From assembly GCA_016839345.1 (NCBI GenBank), contig JAEOUL010000341.1, positions 1-15,452 of the forward strand: a stretch of DNA of 15,452 nt, given 5' to 3'. The position numbers were made by a program, and so were the translations under genes. This stretch comes from Candidatus Thorarchaeota archaeon (GTDB taxonomy: Archaea > Asgardarchaeota > Thorarchaeia > Thorarchaeales > Thorarchaeaceae). This document shows, one piece after another, positions 6,626 to 13,996 of the stretch; position 1 is the first letter of the stretch; the number at the start of each line of letters is the position of its first letter. Below the pieces are notes generated by a model. That model worked only from the letters and a program-made list of their open reading frames with translations, made no database searches and was not told the DNA's origin.

Positions 6626-8410
6626 ATGGAACGGCAGGTCTTCCTCTATACTTTAGGAGCTATCATAGGCGTTGTTTCAGGTATCACTGCGGTCTTATTT
6701 AGATGGGTGATTCTTGTTATCAGTAATTTCTTTTCCATTATCCCACAGTATATTGGAATTCTGGGGTGGGTTGTACTTCCAATCATTGGTGGATTAATCG
6801 TGGCTTTCATTGTTGTGAGATTTGTACCTGAAGCAAAGGGACATGGTGTACCAGAAGTAATGGAAGCTTATGCTCTTCAAGGAGGAAAGATACGATTTCG
6901 TGTACCATTTCTAAAGAGTCTAGCTTCCGCGATTTGTATTGGTTCAGGAGGGTCTTGTGGTCGCGAAGGACCAATTGCACAGATTGGTGCAGGCGCAGGC
7001 TCGATTGTTGCCGAGATATTCAAGCTTGACAAAAGGGAAAGAAAGACGCTTGTTGTGTGTGGTCTATCATCTGGAATCGCTGCTACTTTCAATGCACCAT
7101 TAGGAGGTGCGCTGTTTGGAATCGAGGTTTTGGCAGGAGGTATTATTGGTTTCTCAATATTGCCTGTGATTTTGGCATCTGTAATTGCTACAGCACTTGC
7201 TGATTCTATACTTGGAGCTGTTGTTTCATTCCAAGCCCCTCTGTTCACCATGGGACATCCTCTTGAACTAGTATTATATCTTGGTCTTGGACTTATGTTG
7301 GGTCTTGCTAGTGTCATTTGGATGAGAGGGTTCTACTTCATAGAGGATCTTTTGGAGAAGCTCCGTGCTTCAAAGTATATTCTCCCAGCAATTGGGGGTT
7401 TGCTTACAGGTCTCTTGGCTGTTGGTGTAATCTTCCTGGAAAGCATTTTTTCGTATTCTGGAGAATTCTCAATCAATCAACCATATTATCCTGCAATAAT
7501 GGGAGTCGGTTATGCATTCATTGATGCCACACTTATTGGAAATGTAGCATTGGGAGCCCTTCTCCTCTTTGGAATAATGAAGATTTTGGCCACTAGTTTT
7601 ACATTGGGATCTGGAGGGTCAGGTGGAGTTTTTGCACCGACCCTTTTCATAGGAGCTGCATTTGGTGGCGTTTTAGGATTTGTCTTTTCCATTCTTCTGC
7701 CCTGGGCAGTCCCACAACCAATGGCATTTGCCCTAGTAGGTATGGCTGCACTCTTTGCAGGATCTGGAAGAGCTCCTATCACATGCATTGTCATGTTGAT
7801 GGAAATGACAGCTGATTATTCATTGATACTGCCTTTGATGATTGCAGTTTCTACATCCTATCTGGTTTCATCCCTCCTCGAACCAGAGAGCATTTACACA
7901 ATGAAATTAGCTAGGAGAGGAGTCCGCCTTCAACGAGGCTCTCATATCGAAGTTCTCAAAACACTCAAGGTCAATGAGATAATGACAAAGGAGCCTACAG
8001 TTCTAACACCTGAGATGACTGTATCTCAGGTCTATGCAATAATTGATGAAACTCATCATACCAAGTTCCCTGTCGTTGACGAAAATCGCAATGTCCTTGG
8101 TATTCTGATTGCTGAGGATTTGTTTCAAGAACCAAAAGAAGAAGGAAAGGAAAATCAGGTGAAAGATCTTATGAACACCGATTTTCTACATCTATCCCCC
8201 GAATGTACTATGGATGGAGCACTTCAAGCAATGATTAGTAGAGATGAAGGTCATGCTGTGATTGTTGACCCAATTTCTCCAAATAGAATGATTGGCTACA
8301 TCACCAAAGCTGATGTTCTCAAGGCCTATGAGATATCCATTATCAGACTACAAAAGGCAGGCATAGATGTGGAGGACATCAATCCTGCAGACATCATAGA
8401 TGTAACTTGA
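6626..8410 (+). CDS. CLC family chloride channel/transporter with two CBS domains
   Basis: This is a membrane anion channel or transporter of the CLC family, homodimeric in known members. From the 6626 start it has 594 residues; TTG 6572 and ATG 6608 are alternative starts. The anion-pathway motifs are GHGVPEV (72-78, with His at the usual filter Ser), GREGP with gating glutamate E114, GSGGSGGVFAP (328-338) and Tyr424 in ESIYTMKLARRG. In FNAPLGGALFGIEV, gap-free alignment to the E. coli exchanger puts Val168 where the internal proton glutamate (E203) lies. This is the state seen in channel-type CLCs. Two CBS domains follow at about 447-502 and 510-570, usual regulators by adenine nucleotides. 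The gene lies 116 bases after AOR1 and is probably expressed separately. A role in pH or osmotic balance is inferred from the family. Confidence 0.93.
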   Translation: MERQVFLYTLGAIIGVVSGITAVLFRWVILVISNFFSIIPQYIGILGWVVLPIIGGLIVAFIVVRFVPEAKGHGVPEVMEAYALQGGKIRFRVPFLKSLASAICIGSGGSCGREGPIAQIGAGAGSIVAEIFKLDKRERKTLVVCGLSSGIAATFNAPLGGALFGIEVLAGGIIGFSILPVILASVIATALADSILGAVVSFQAPLFTMGHPLELVLYLGLGLMLGLASVIWMRGFYFIEDLLEKLRASKYILPAIGGLLTGLLAVGVIFLESIFSYSGEFSINQPYYPAIMGVGYAFIDATLIGNVALGALLLFGIMKILATSFTLGSGGSGGVFAPTLFIGAAFGGVLGFVFSILLPWAVPQPMAFALVGMAALFAGSGRAPITCIVMLMEMTADYSLILPLMIAVSTSYLVSSLLEPESIYTMKLARRGVRLQRGSHIEVLKTLKVNEIMTKEPTVLTPEMTVSQVYAIIDETHHTKFPVVDENRNVLGILIAEDLFQEPKEEGKENQVKDLMNTDFLHLSPECTMDGALQAMISRDEGHAVIVDPISPNRMIGYITKADVLKAYEISIIRLQKAGIDVEDINPADIIDVT

Positions 8411-8436
8411 AGATTCAATCTAGTGACTAGTAGAAC

Positions 8437-8446
8437 TCTTTATGTT
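8437..8446 (+). promoter_or_regulatory. Possible TATA box for the DHOD/PreA-like gene, leaderless start
   Basis: TCTTTATGTT is centred about 26 bases before the ATG at 8468. That spacing is what a transcript beginning at or next to the ATG would require. No Shine-Dalgarno sequence precedes 8468, which also fits a leaderless message. Confidence 0.35.
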
Positions 8447-8467
8447 AGAAGAATCATATTCAGCGGC

Positions 8468-9562
8468 ATGGCCGATATCAGCACAGAATTTGCTGGACTG
8501 AAACTGAAAAATCCCATCATGACTGCTGCTGGACCTACATCCAGAGATGGAATGTCTTTACTCAATGCTGCAGCTGGAGGTGTGGGAGGTCTTGTTGCCA
8601 AGACAGTGAGTGTCAGACCAGCAGAAGTCCCTCGACCGAACATGGCCGCGCTCCAGAATGGAAGAGTTGGATCACGTAGAGGAATATTGAACGCAGAACT
8701 CTGGAGTGAGTTACCTGTTGAACAATGGTTGGAGAAGGAGTATGCCATTGCTCTAAGCTCAGGTCTCCCGCTGATAGCAAGTGTTGGATACACTCCGGAG
8801 GATGTTTCACAATTAGGACCCAAATTAGAGAAGGCAGGAGTGAACGCTATCGAGTTCAGTACACACTATGTCGGCGGACACACTGAGATTGCAAAAGCTC
8901 TGAAGGAAGTCGTTGAAATTCCAATCTTTGCCAAGATCAGCCCAAAGGTAGATGTTGTTGAGGTGGCCAAATCAATCGAACCCCATGTGGATGGCATTGT
9001 AGGCATAAACACCTATGGACCATGTCTTAGAATAGACATCGAAACTGGGAAGCCCGCATTGGGAAGCAGTGATGGCTTCGGGTGGATGAGTGGGGCGGCA
9101 TTAAGACCGATTGCCATAAGGTGCATAGCAGATATCGCACGGGCAGTTAATATCCCAGTTATTGGTGTGGGTGGCGTGGCTTCTGGAGAGGATGTGATTG
9201 AGTTCACAATGGTGGGGGCATCTGCTGTCCAAGTCTGTACTGCATCGATTCTAGAAGGTGACACCGTATACGGATCAATTGCCAAACAGACAAAGGACTG
9301 GTTGATTGAACACGATTATGATTCACTCGATGATATTAGAGGAAAAGCCCTATCGCACTTGGATGGCAGTGCCACTTTGACACCACCACCTTCAGTGGAT
9401 ATGGAGAAGTGCACTCTGTGTGGACTCTGTCCTAAATCATGCGTCTATGGTGCAATAACAGTGGACAAGGAGAAGGACTTCTTTGAGATTGATAGTGATT
9501 TATGTCAAGCCTGTGGTATGTGTATCTCTGTATGTCCGTATCATGCATTAAATCCAGACTAG
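8468..9562 (+). CDS. Dihydroorotate/dihydropyrimidine dehydrogenase-like flavoprotein with C-terminal 2[4Fe-4S] domain
   Basis: This is a 364-residue FMN TIM-barrel protein of the class 1 dihydroorotate dehydrogenase / PreA-DPD superfamily, fused to a bacterial-type ferredoxin domain. Barrel landmarks include KNPIMTAAGP near the N-terminus, IFAKISPK, GINTYG (179-184), WMSGAALRP and the FMN-phosphate region VIGVGGVASGEDV...GASAVQVCTAS. The tail holds C315/318/321/325 and C346/349/352/356, two full [4Fe-4S] sites, so electrons probably go to or from ferredoxin. At the loop where DHOD and DPD have N-x-S-C-P with the catalytic base, this protein reads F-S-T-H-Y-V-G (130-136), so the usual catalytic Cys/Ser cannot be placed. 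GTG at 8423 would add 15 atypical residues; ATG 8468 begins the family fold directly. Pyrimidine reduction is only a family-level guess. Confidence 0.85.
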   Translation: MADISTEFAGLKLKNPIMTAAGPTSRDGMSLLNAAAGGVGGLVAKTVSVRPAEVPRPNMAALQNGRVGSRRGILNAELWSELPVEQWLEKEYAIALSSGLPLIASVGYTPEDVSQLGPKLEKAGVNAIEFSTHYVGGHTEIAKALKEVVEIPIFAKISPKVDVVEVAKSIEPHVDGIVGINTYGPCLRIDIETGKPALGSSDGFGWMSGAALRPIAIRCIADIARAVNIPVIGVGGVASGEDVIEFTMVGASAVQVCTASILEGDTVYGSIAKQTKDWLIEHDYDSLDDIRGKALSHLDGSATLTPPPSVDMEKCTLCGLCPKSCVYGAITVDKEKDFFEIDSDLCQACGMCISVCPYHALNPD

Positions 9563-10743
9563 ACCCAGAGGATAGTGTCAAGATTTGGTGTAAGTAGCTT
9601 AACCTTTCCTTTTGTCACTGCATAATCGTTTTCTATCCTGACGCCACCAATACCCTCTAAGTAAACCCCTGGTTCGATAGCCAGAATGTTTCCTTCAACA
9701 AGATGAGCTTCGAGATTATACAGGCTTGGTTGTTCGTGCACCTCAAGTCCAATGCCATGACCTAGACCATGGGTCATCCCATCTTTTGCATCAGGATTGA
9801 GTCTTCTAGAGTCAAACCCATGTTGTTTCAATGTATTGAAGCATGCCAGGTTTACATCATCAATTTTTGCTCCATCAGTAATCGCGTCCACCGTTGCATC
9901 AGAAGCTGCTTGTACAGCTTCATACATCTCTTTCACTCTGTTAGAGGGAGTTCCTTTTACTATGGTCCGAGTGACATCTGCAACATAACGCTCGTGCTTG
10001 AGTCTTGGGAACACATCTAGGATGATAGGTACATCGGCCTTAAGCTCATCCTCTGGATTACCCAAGTAATGCCAGTCGAATCCCAAAGCACCAACTGCAA
10101 GGATTGAGTCTTCGGAAGACTCTGCATTCCTGTCCAACAAGAAGTGTTCAAAAGCAAGTTTCACTTTTCCAACTGTAAGAGGTGCACCCTGATGGATTAG
10201 TGTCTTGTTGGCACCGACATCACAGTCCTTTACCATCTCTACAACCTTTGAGATTGCACCAACAGTGGCAACTCCTGCTTTTTTGATCTTCTTTACCTCT
10301 TCTGGTGTCTTCGTGGCTCTTGCATCAGGAATCATATCACGGACCACTTTCACATTCATTCCATGTTTTTGCAAAAGACCAAATATGCTTGAAGGGATAT
10401 CATCAGGGACACCGAGTATATTTCCTGTGAAGTGTTCTTGAAGCATGGGTACAAAAAGAGTGTCTTGATTATCCCTGACCACTTTATTTTCCTTAAGGAG
10501 CTGAATGACAGATTCACTCATATCATATGTCTGTTTCACAAAGCTCTCTTTCTTCACCCGATCTAGTGTATTGAATATGGTTCCAATAATACCCTGCTCA
10601 CCTTTATTCTGAAGATAGAATATTCTGTCCGTAGAGAGAAAACCAGTGAGCCATAGAATATTTTGAGAGCTAAACGCATCACCGTAGGTGAAGAATCCGT
10701 CGATCTCATATTTCTCCATAAGTGCATCCATATCTTTGAGCAT
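9559..10743 (-). CDS. M24 family metallopeptidase (Xaa-Pro dipeptidase/aminopeptidase P-like)
   Basis: This is a 394-residue cytosolic pita-bread-fold enzyme, probably cleaving Xaa-Pro bonds in peptides. The N-terminal creatinase-like domain covers about 1-140 and the catalytic M24 domain about 150-394. All five expected metal ligands are visible: D243 (ILDVFPR), D256 (VADVTRT), H329 (THGLGHGIGLEVHE), E357 (AIEPGVY) and E371 (RIENDY). H336 is the additional conserved His. The DVFPR form replaces the more usual D-L-G and may mark a subfamily. The ATG at 10741-10743 has a purine-rich AAGGGGA a few bases upstream. It lies 55 bases downstream of the PfkB gene on the same strand, so co-transcription is likely. 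Its stop overlaps the stop of the convergent flavoprotein gene in a shared CTAG. Confidence 0.9.
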   Translation of the reverse strand: MLKDMDALMEKYEIDGFFTYGDAFSSQNILWLTGFLSTDRIFYLQNKGEQGIIGTIFNTLDRVKKESFVKQTYDMSESVIQLLKENKVVRDNQDTLFVPMLQEHFTGNILGVPDDIPSSIFGLLQKHGMNVKVVRDMIPDARATKTPEEVKKIKKAGVATVGAISKVVEMVKDCDVGANKTLIHQGAPLTVGKVKLAFEHFLLDRNAESSEDSILAVGALGFDWHYLGNPEDELKADVPIILDVFPRLKHERYVADVTRTIVKGTPSNRVKEMYEAVQAASDATVDAITDGAKIDDVNLACFNTLKQHGFDSRRLNPDAKDGMTHGLGHGIGLEVHEQPSLYNLEAHLVEGNILAIEPGVYLEGIGGVRIENDYAVTKGKVKLLTPNLDTILWV

Positions 10744-10798
10744 AGTATTCCCCTTATCGTTGAGGTCGAGCTTGAGAACTGATGAAAAAGGCTTCTAT

Positions 10799-11695
10799 TT
10801 ACGGTGGGAGATATGATCTCATTCGGTTTTCAATCATGACTCGATTAGGCATGTCGTAGGGTCCTACTGTTTCTGCATTAAATGAAGAACAGGTTGCTCC
10901 AAATAGGCCAGCTCTGGAAACATCTGCGGATCTCATATACTCCATGAGAAAACCAATGGTATATGTGTCTCCGCAGCCAGTTGAGTCTACCTGGGTTTTA
11001 GACAAGACGAGGGGGATATCTATTTGGGAGTTACGGGTGTAGATAGTAGACCCTCGGTGATCTCGAGTGACAATGACTATAATGGGACCGAGATTCAGGA
11101 TATGACTTACTACTGAAAGTTCGGACTCGTATGCGTCTGTTAGTTTCAGTTCAGAATCATGATACTTGACGACATCGACTTGGCTGAGTATCGCATCACG
11201 TTCATCCCATGATCTTAGAGATACAATTCCATCATCAGATATAGCACGTACATATCCCTGAACATCAAGGGATATCAAAGCACCTTCTTTGCGAGCGGCC
11301 TCATAACAAGAGGAAACTATCTCATCAGGTGTCAAAGGAGAGAAATGAATAATTTTTGCGAAAAAGTGCTCTTCGCTAAAGTCAGCTGGTTCTATTGAGG
11401 GAGCAAGTGATTCAACCCTCTGAATACGTCTTCCTCGTGTATCATATTCATTGACAAATCGTGTTGTGTTGTCCCCCGATGTTTGGAGTCCTGAAAGATC
11501 AAGTCCACTTGATTCTAATGTGTTTCGATATTCATCCTCGAAATCTTCTCCAACCCTTGAAATGATAGCAGCCCCAAATGCACCAATTGCTGGTGCTAGC
11601 ATGGCATAGGCTGTTCCACCGCCAAGAGCCTCTCGTTTGGTTTCAGGTGTAATTATGAGGTCTCTACTCAGGTGGCCTACAACAACAATCTCCAT
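10799..11695 (-). CDS. PfkB/ribokinase family carbohydrate kinase
   Basis: This is a 298-residue ATP-dependent kinase of the PfkB family, which phosphorylates sugars, nucleosides or polyols. It begins with the family strand IVVVGHLSRDLII and a glycine-rich ALGGGTAYA (25-27 GGG). It ends with the PfkB signature DSTGCGDTYTIGF (237-249), in which D243 is the catalytic base and the preceding glycines form the anion hole. Length is normal for the family. The V-V-G-H-x-x-x-D opening and short length resemble the archaeal/plant myo-inositol-kinase-like branch more than ribokinase, but cytidine, inosine/guanosine or sugar kinases cannot be excluded. It is the first gene of a probable two-gene minus-strand unit with the M24 peptidase and is divergent from the MoaD operon across 107 bases. 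Confidence 0.88.
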   Translation of the reverse strand: MEIVVVGHLSRDLIITPETKREALGGGTAYAMLAPAIGAFGAAIISRVGEDFEDEYRNTLESSGLDLSGLQTSGDNTTRFVNEYDTRGRRIQRVESLAPSIEPADFSEEHFFAKIIHFSPLTPDEIVSSCYEAARKEGALISLDVQGYVRAISDDGIVSLRSWDERDAILSQVDVVKYHDSELKLTDAYESELSVVSHILNLGPIIVIVTRDHRGSTIYTRNSQIDIPLVLSKTQVDSTGCGDTYTIGFLMEYMRSADVSRAGLFGATCSSFNAETVGPYDMPNRVMIENRMRSYLPP

Positions 11696-11748
11696 TTTCT
11701 AATTGTAGTTTCCCAAGACCTCTCCTATAACTCCTATGCTCTTAACAA

Positions 11749-11781
11749 GTATATAACAGGCCAGAAGGCAACGGTTTTAAT
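11749..11781. promoter_or_regulatory. Bidirectional promoter region between PfkB and MoaD operons
   Basis: Within the 107-base divergent gap, GTATATAA (11749-11756) reads as a TATA box for the minus-strand PfkB gene. TTTTAATC (11774-11781) lies about 26 bases before the TTG/GTG start region of the MoaD gene at 11803-11806. The latter spacing would fit a leaderless or nearly leaderless transcript. Both calls rest on composition and spacing only. Confidence 0.4.
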
Positions 11782-11802
11782 CACATAATCTATGCAGATT
11801 GA

Positions 11803-12093
11803 TTGGTGTATAGTTTGGCTCGAGTCACAGCGAAATTCTTCGCAACAGTCCGAGAAATCACGGGAGTCAGAAGTGCAGAATTTGAAGCGAAGAATATCAC
11901 AGAGCTGCTAAAGGTATTATCAAAGACATATCCAAGATTTTCGGAAACAGTACTGAAAGACAACTCAATGGAACTCAAGCAGTTTTTCTCATGTATGGTC
12001 AATGGGAAGCGTATTGAGCTCTTGGACGGCTATGACACTGTGCTCAAAGACAATGATGCTATAGCTCTATTTCCTCCAGTCGGAGGGGGATAA
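11803..12093 (+). CDS. moaD: MoaD/ThiS family sulfur carrier, probable molybdopterin/tungstopterin synthase small subunit
   Basis: This is a 96-residue beta-grasp sulfur-carrier protein. In molybdopterin synthase MoaD carries a C-terminal thiocarboxylate that supplies the dithiolene sulfurs of the pterin cofactor needed by AOR enzymes. The pattern is typical: AKFFATVREITG near the start, a central helix (ITELLKVLSKTYP), VNGKRI, and LKDNDAIALFPPVGGG ending in the essential Gly-Gly at the very C-terminus. The start is uncertain, since no ATG is available. TTG 11803, GTG 11806 and TTG 11815 are all possible, and no Shine-Dalgarno site favours one. It abuts the cyclic amidohydrolase with no gap (TAA then ATG). 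A ThiS or SAMP-type role is possible, but the downstream AOR makes a tungstopterin role more likely. Confidence 0.82.
   Translation: MVYSLARVTAKFFATVREITGVRSAEFEAKNITELLKVLSKTYPRFSETVLKDNSMELKQFFSCMVNGKRIELLDGYDTVLKDNDAIALFPPVGGG
12082..12086 (+). promoter_or_regulatory. Shine-Dalgarno site embedded in the MoaD Gly-Gly codons
   Basis: GGAGG forms part of the GGA GGG GGA codons for the terminal glycines of MoaD and lies seven bases before the ATG at 12094. The same bases therefore specify the functional tail of MoaD and the ribosome-binding site of the next gene. Confidence 0.65.
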
Positions 12094-13500
12094 ATGAGCA
12101 GTACTCTCACATCTACTTTTAGAAAACAGGCGAGAGGTTCAGCAGATTTAGTTGTAAAGAATGCGCGTCTTCTTCTAGAATCGGGAATAGCTAGGGGCGG
12201 AATTGGAGTCATAGAGGGAAAGATCGTCATTATAGCTTCTGATGAACATCTTCCTGATGCTGCAACAGTAATTGATGCTGAAGGAAAGATACTGATGCCA
12301 GGATTGATTGATGCACACGCTCACATTCATGACCCTACAATGTTGGAGCATGAAGACTTCACAACGGGTTCACAGGCAGCCGCAGCTGGTGGTGTAACAA
12401 CAATTGTAGATATGCCGCTCACAAGTCAAGTGGACTCAATTCAGATTGTAGATGAGAAGATTGCACAGGGAGAGTCCATGAGTGTAATTGATTTCTCATT
12501 ATATGCAGGAATGATGAACTCAGGAAATATTGATTCGATTTCACCTTTAGTTCAAAAGGGAGTCGCCGCATTCAAGGCTTTCACCTGTGAACCGTATCAG
12601 ACTAGTAGCGGCGTGATTGTGAAATGCCTTAGTGAGGTATCAGAGTACGGAGGTCATCTCACAGTTCATTCAGAGGACCAAGGAGTCTTGGATGAGTTCA
12701 GGAATGAGATGGATGGAGACTGGGACGCACCCATAAGTCACTCCTTGGCAAGACCAAACATCTCAGAGTATCTCGCTGTGAAGACGAATGTCGATATTGT
12801 GGAAAAGACTGGAGGACACTTACATATTGCCCATGTGACCACACGTGAAGCTATTTTTGAAATTGAGAGGGGTAGACTTAGAGGGAATATGGTAACAACT
12901 GAAGTCTGTCCACATCACCTCGTTTTCTTTAGGGATGACATGAATCGATTGGGGCCAAAGAGCAAGCTGAACCCGCCGCTTCGGACAAAAGAAGATAGAG
13001 CAGCGCTCTGGTCCGCATTGCTTCGAGGGTCTATAGATATAGTTGTGAGTGACCATGCACCTTGCCCTTCTGAGAAGAAAGAAGCTGGTTCAGATGACAT
13101 CAGAAAGGCTTGGTCAGGTGTTGATGGAACGCAGATGATACTCAGAGTACTTCTCTCTGAGGGAATCAATAAGGGAAGATTATCACTTTCCAGACTGCTT
13201 AGGATTTGTTCTCGTAATCCAGCGAGAATCTTTGGACTATATCCCAAGAAAGGTGCACTTCGTATCGGAGCAGATGCAGATTTTGTAATAATTGATCAGA
13301 CGCGGGAGGAGAAGATTACAGCGGATTTGATGTTCTCAAAATGTGGCTGGACACTTTATGAGGGGATGACACTGAAGGGTGTACCAGTGATGACATTTTC
13401 AAGAGGAGTACAGATATTCAAAGACAATCAATTGACTGCAAAACCAGGACATGGAAAATATCAGGCCATGGGAAGTGGAAACAGACCTAATGGAGATTAG
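12094..13500 (+). CDS. Cyclic amidohydrolase (allantoinase/hydantoinase/dihydroorotase family)
   Basis: This is a 468-residue binuclear metal hydrolase that opens cyclic amide rings. The full metal set is visible: H75 and H77 (DAHAHIHDP), K161 in AAFKAF (carbamylated in the family), H192 (VHSEDQ), H247 (HIAHVTT) and D320 (VVSDHAPCP). The AAAAGGVTTIVDMPL segment and the late GRLSLSRLLRICSRNPARIFGLYPKKG block are closer to allantoinases and hydantoinases than to dihydroorotase, which usually has T-M-P-N-T. It abuts moaD and overlaps the polyferredoxin gene by 11 bases, so it sits inside the AOR2 operon. That position suggests its substrate or product is linked to AOR2. Allantoin, hydantoin, dihydropyrimidine or another cyclic amide remain possible. 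Confidence 0.87.
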   Translation: MSSTLTSTFRKQARGSADLVVKNARLLLESGIARGGIGVIEGKIVIIASDEHLPDAATVIDAEGKILMPGLIDAHAHIHDPTMLEHEDFTTGSQAAAAGGVTTIVDMPLTSQVDSIQIVDEKIAQGESMSVIDFSLYAGMMNSGNIDSISPLVQKGVAAFKAFTCEPYQTSSGVIVKCLSEVSEYGGHLTVHSEDQGVLDEFRNEMDGDWDAPISHSLARPNISEYLAVKTNVDIVEKTGGHLHIAHVTTREAIFEIERGRLRGNMVTTEVCPHHLVFFRDDMNRLGPKSKLNPPLRTKEDRAALWSALLRGSIDIVVSDHAPCPSEKKEAGSDDIRKAWSGVDGTQMILRVLLSEGINKGRLSLSRLLRICSRNPARIFGLYPKKGALRIGADADFVIIDQTREEKITADLMFSKCGWTLYEGMTLKGVPVMTFSRGVQIFKDNQLTAKPGHGKYQAMGSGNRPNGD

Positions 13501-13996
13501 AGCTTTGACAGAACTGAAATTTGTATTTGGAAACCCTCGAGTATGCTCAGGATGTATGACATGTTCTAACACATGTAGTATGCATTACTTCAAAGTGGTT
13601 AGCCCAGAACGCGCCCGTAATAGAGTTGTGAGAATTGAGCCAGCTCTCGATTTTCCTCTCTTCTGTCGAAATTGTGAGGATTCTCCATGTGTCAAAGCAT
13701 GTCCAGAAGAGGCATTGATGCGTACATCAAAGGGAGTTGTGATAGTCAATAATAGAAAGTGTGTAGGTCATGGTGAATGTGTCAAGGCATGTCCATATTT
13801 TGCGATCCGCATCCATCCAGATACTGGGAAGGCGTTCAAGTGCATCCAGTGTGGGGAGTGTATCAAACGATGTCCTGCAGATGCAATTTGGTTGACGAAT
13901 GAGAGTGAGCTCTCTGAGAGAGACAAAGATGGGAGTATGATGGACTTATACGAAAAGCACAAGGAAGAACTCTACGATAAGGAGGGTTGGATATGA
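13490..13996 (+). CDS. Polyferredoxin, AOR electron-transfer subunit (module 2)
   Basis: This 168-residue iron-sulfur protein is the partner of AOR2 and paralogous in layout to polyferredoxin 1. The motifs are C19/22/25/29, C59/62/67/71, C91-H94-C97-C101 and C118/121/124/128. In the third motif the second Cys is His (CVGHGECVKAC), so 15 Cys remain against 16 in the first paralogue. The C-terminal tail is longer and rich in charged residues. ATG 13490 overlaps the amidohydrolase end by 11 bases; ATG 13451 is possible and would add 13 residues with no motif. The ATGA overlap with AOR2 and the GGAGG at 13981-13985 indicate translational coupling. It is probably cytosolic. Confidence 0.88.
   Translation: MEIRALTELKFVFGNPRVCSGCMTCSNTCSMHYFKVVSPERARNRVVRIEPALDFPLFCRNCEDSPCVKACPEEALMRTSKGVVIVNNRKCVGHGECVKACPYFAIRIHPDTGKAFKCIQCGECIKRCPADAIWLTNESELSERDKDGSMMDLYEKHKEELYDKEGWI

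Noticed and set aside
8423..8467. GTG start at 8423 for the flavoprotein
   Set aside because: The extra 15 residues do not resemble the family N-terminus, and the family fold begins at ATG 8468, which has a well-spaced TATA-like element.
13451..13489. ATG 13451 as the start of polyferredoxin 2
   Set aside because: It would add 13 residues with no family motif and lengthen the overlap with the amidohydrolase to 50 bases. ATG 13490 begins close to the first Cys motif.
12094..13500. Biosynthetic dihydroorotase (pyrC)
   Set aside because: The D-M-P-L segment and the C-terminal block fit allantoinase/hydantoinase better, and the neighbours are not pyrimidine biosynthesis genes. The distinction by motif alone is not absolute.
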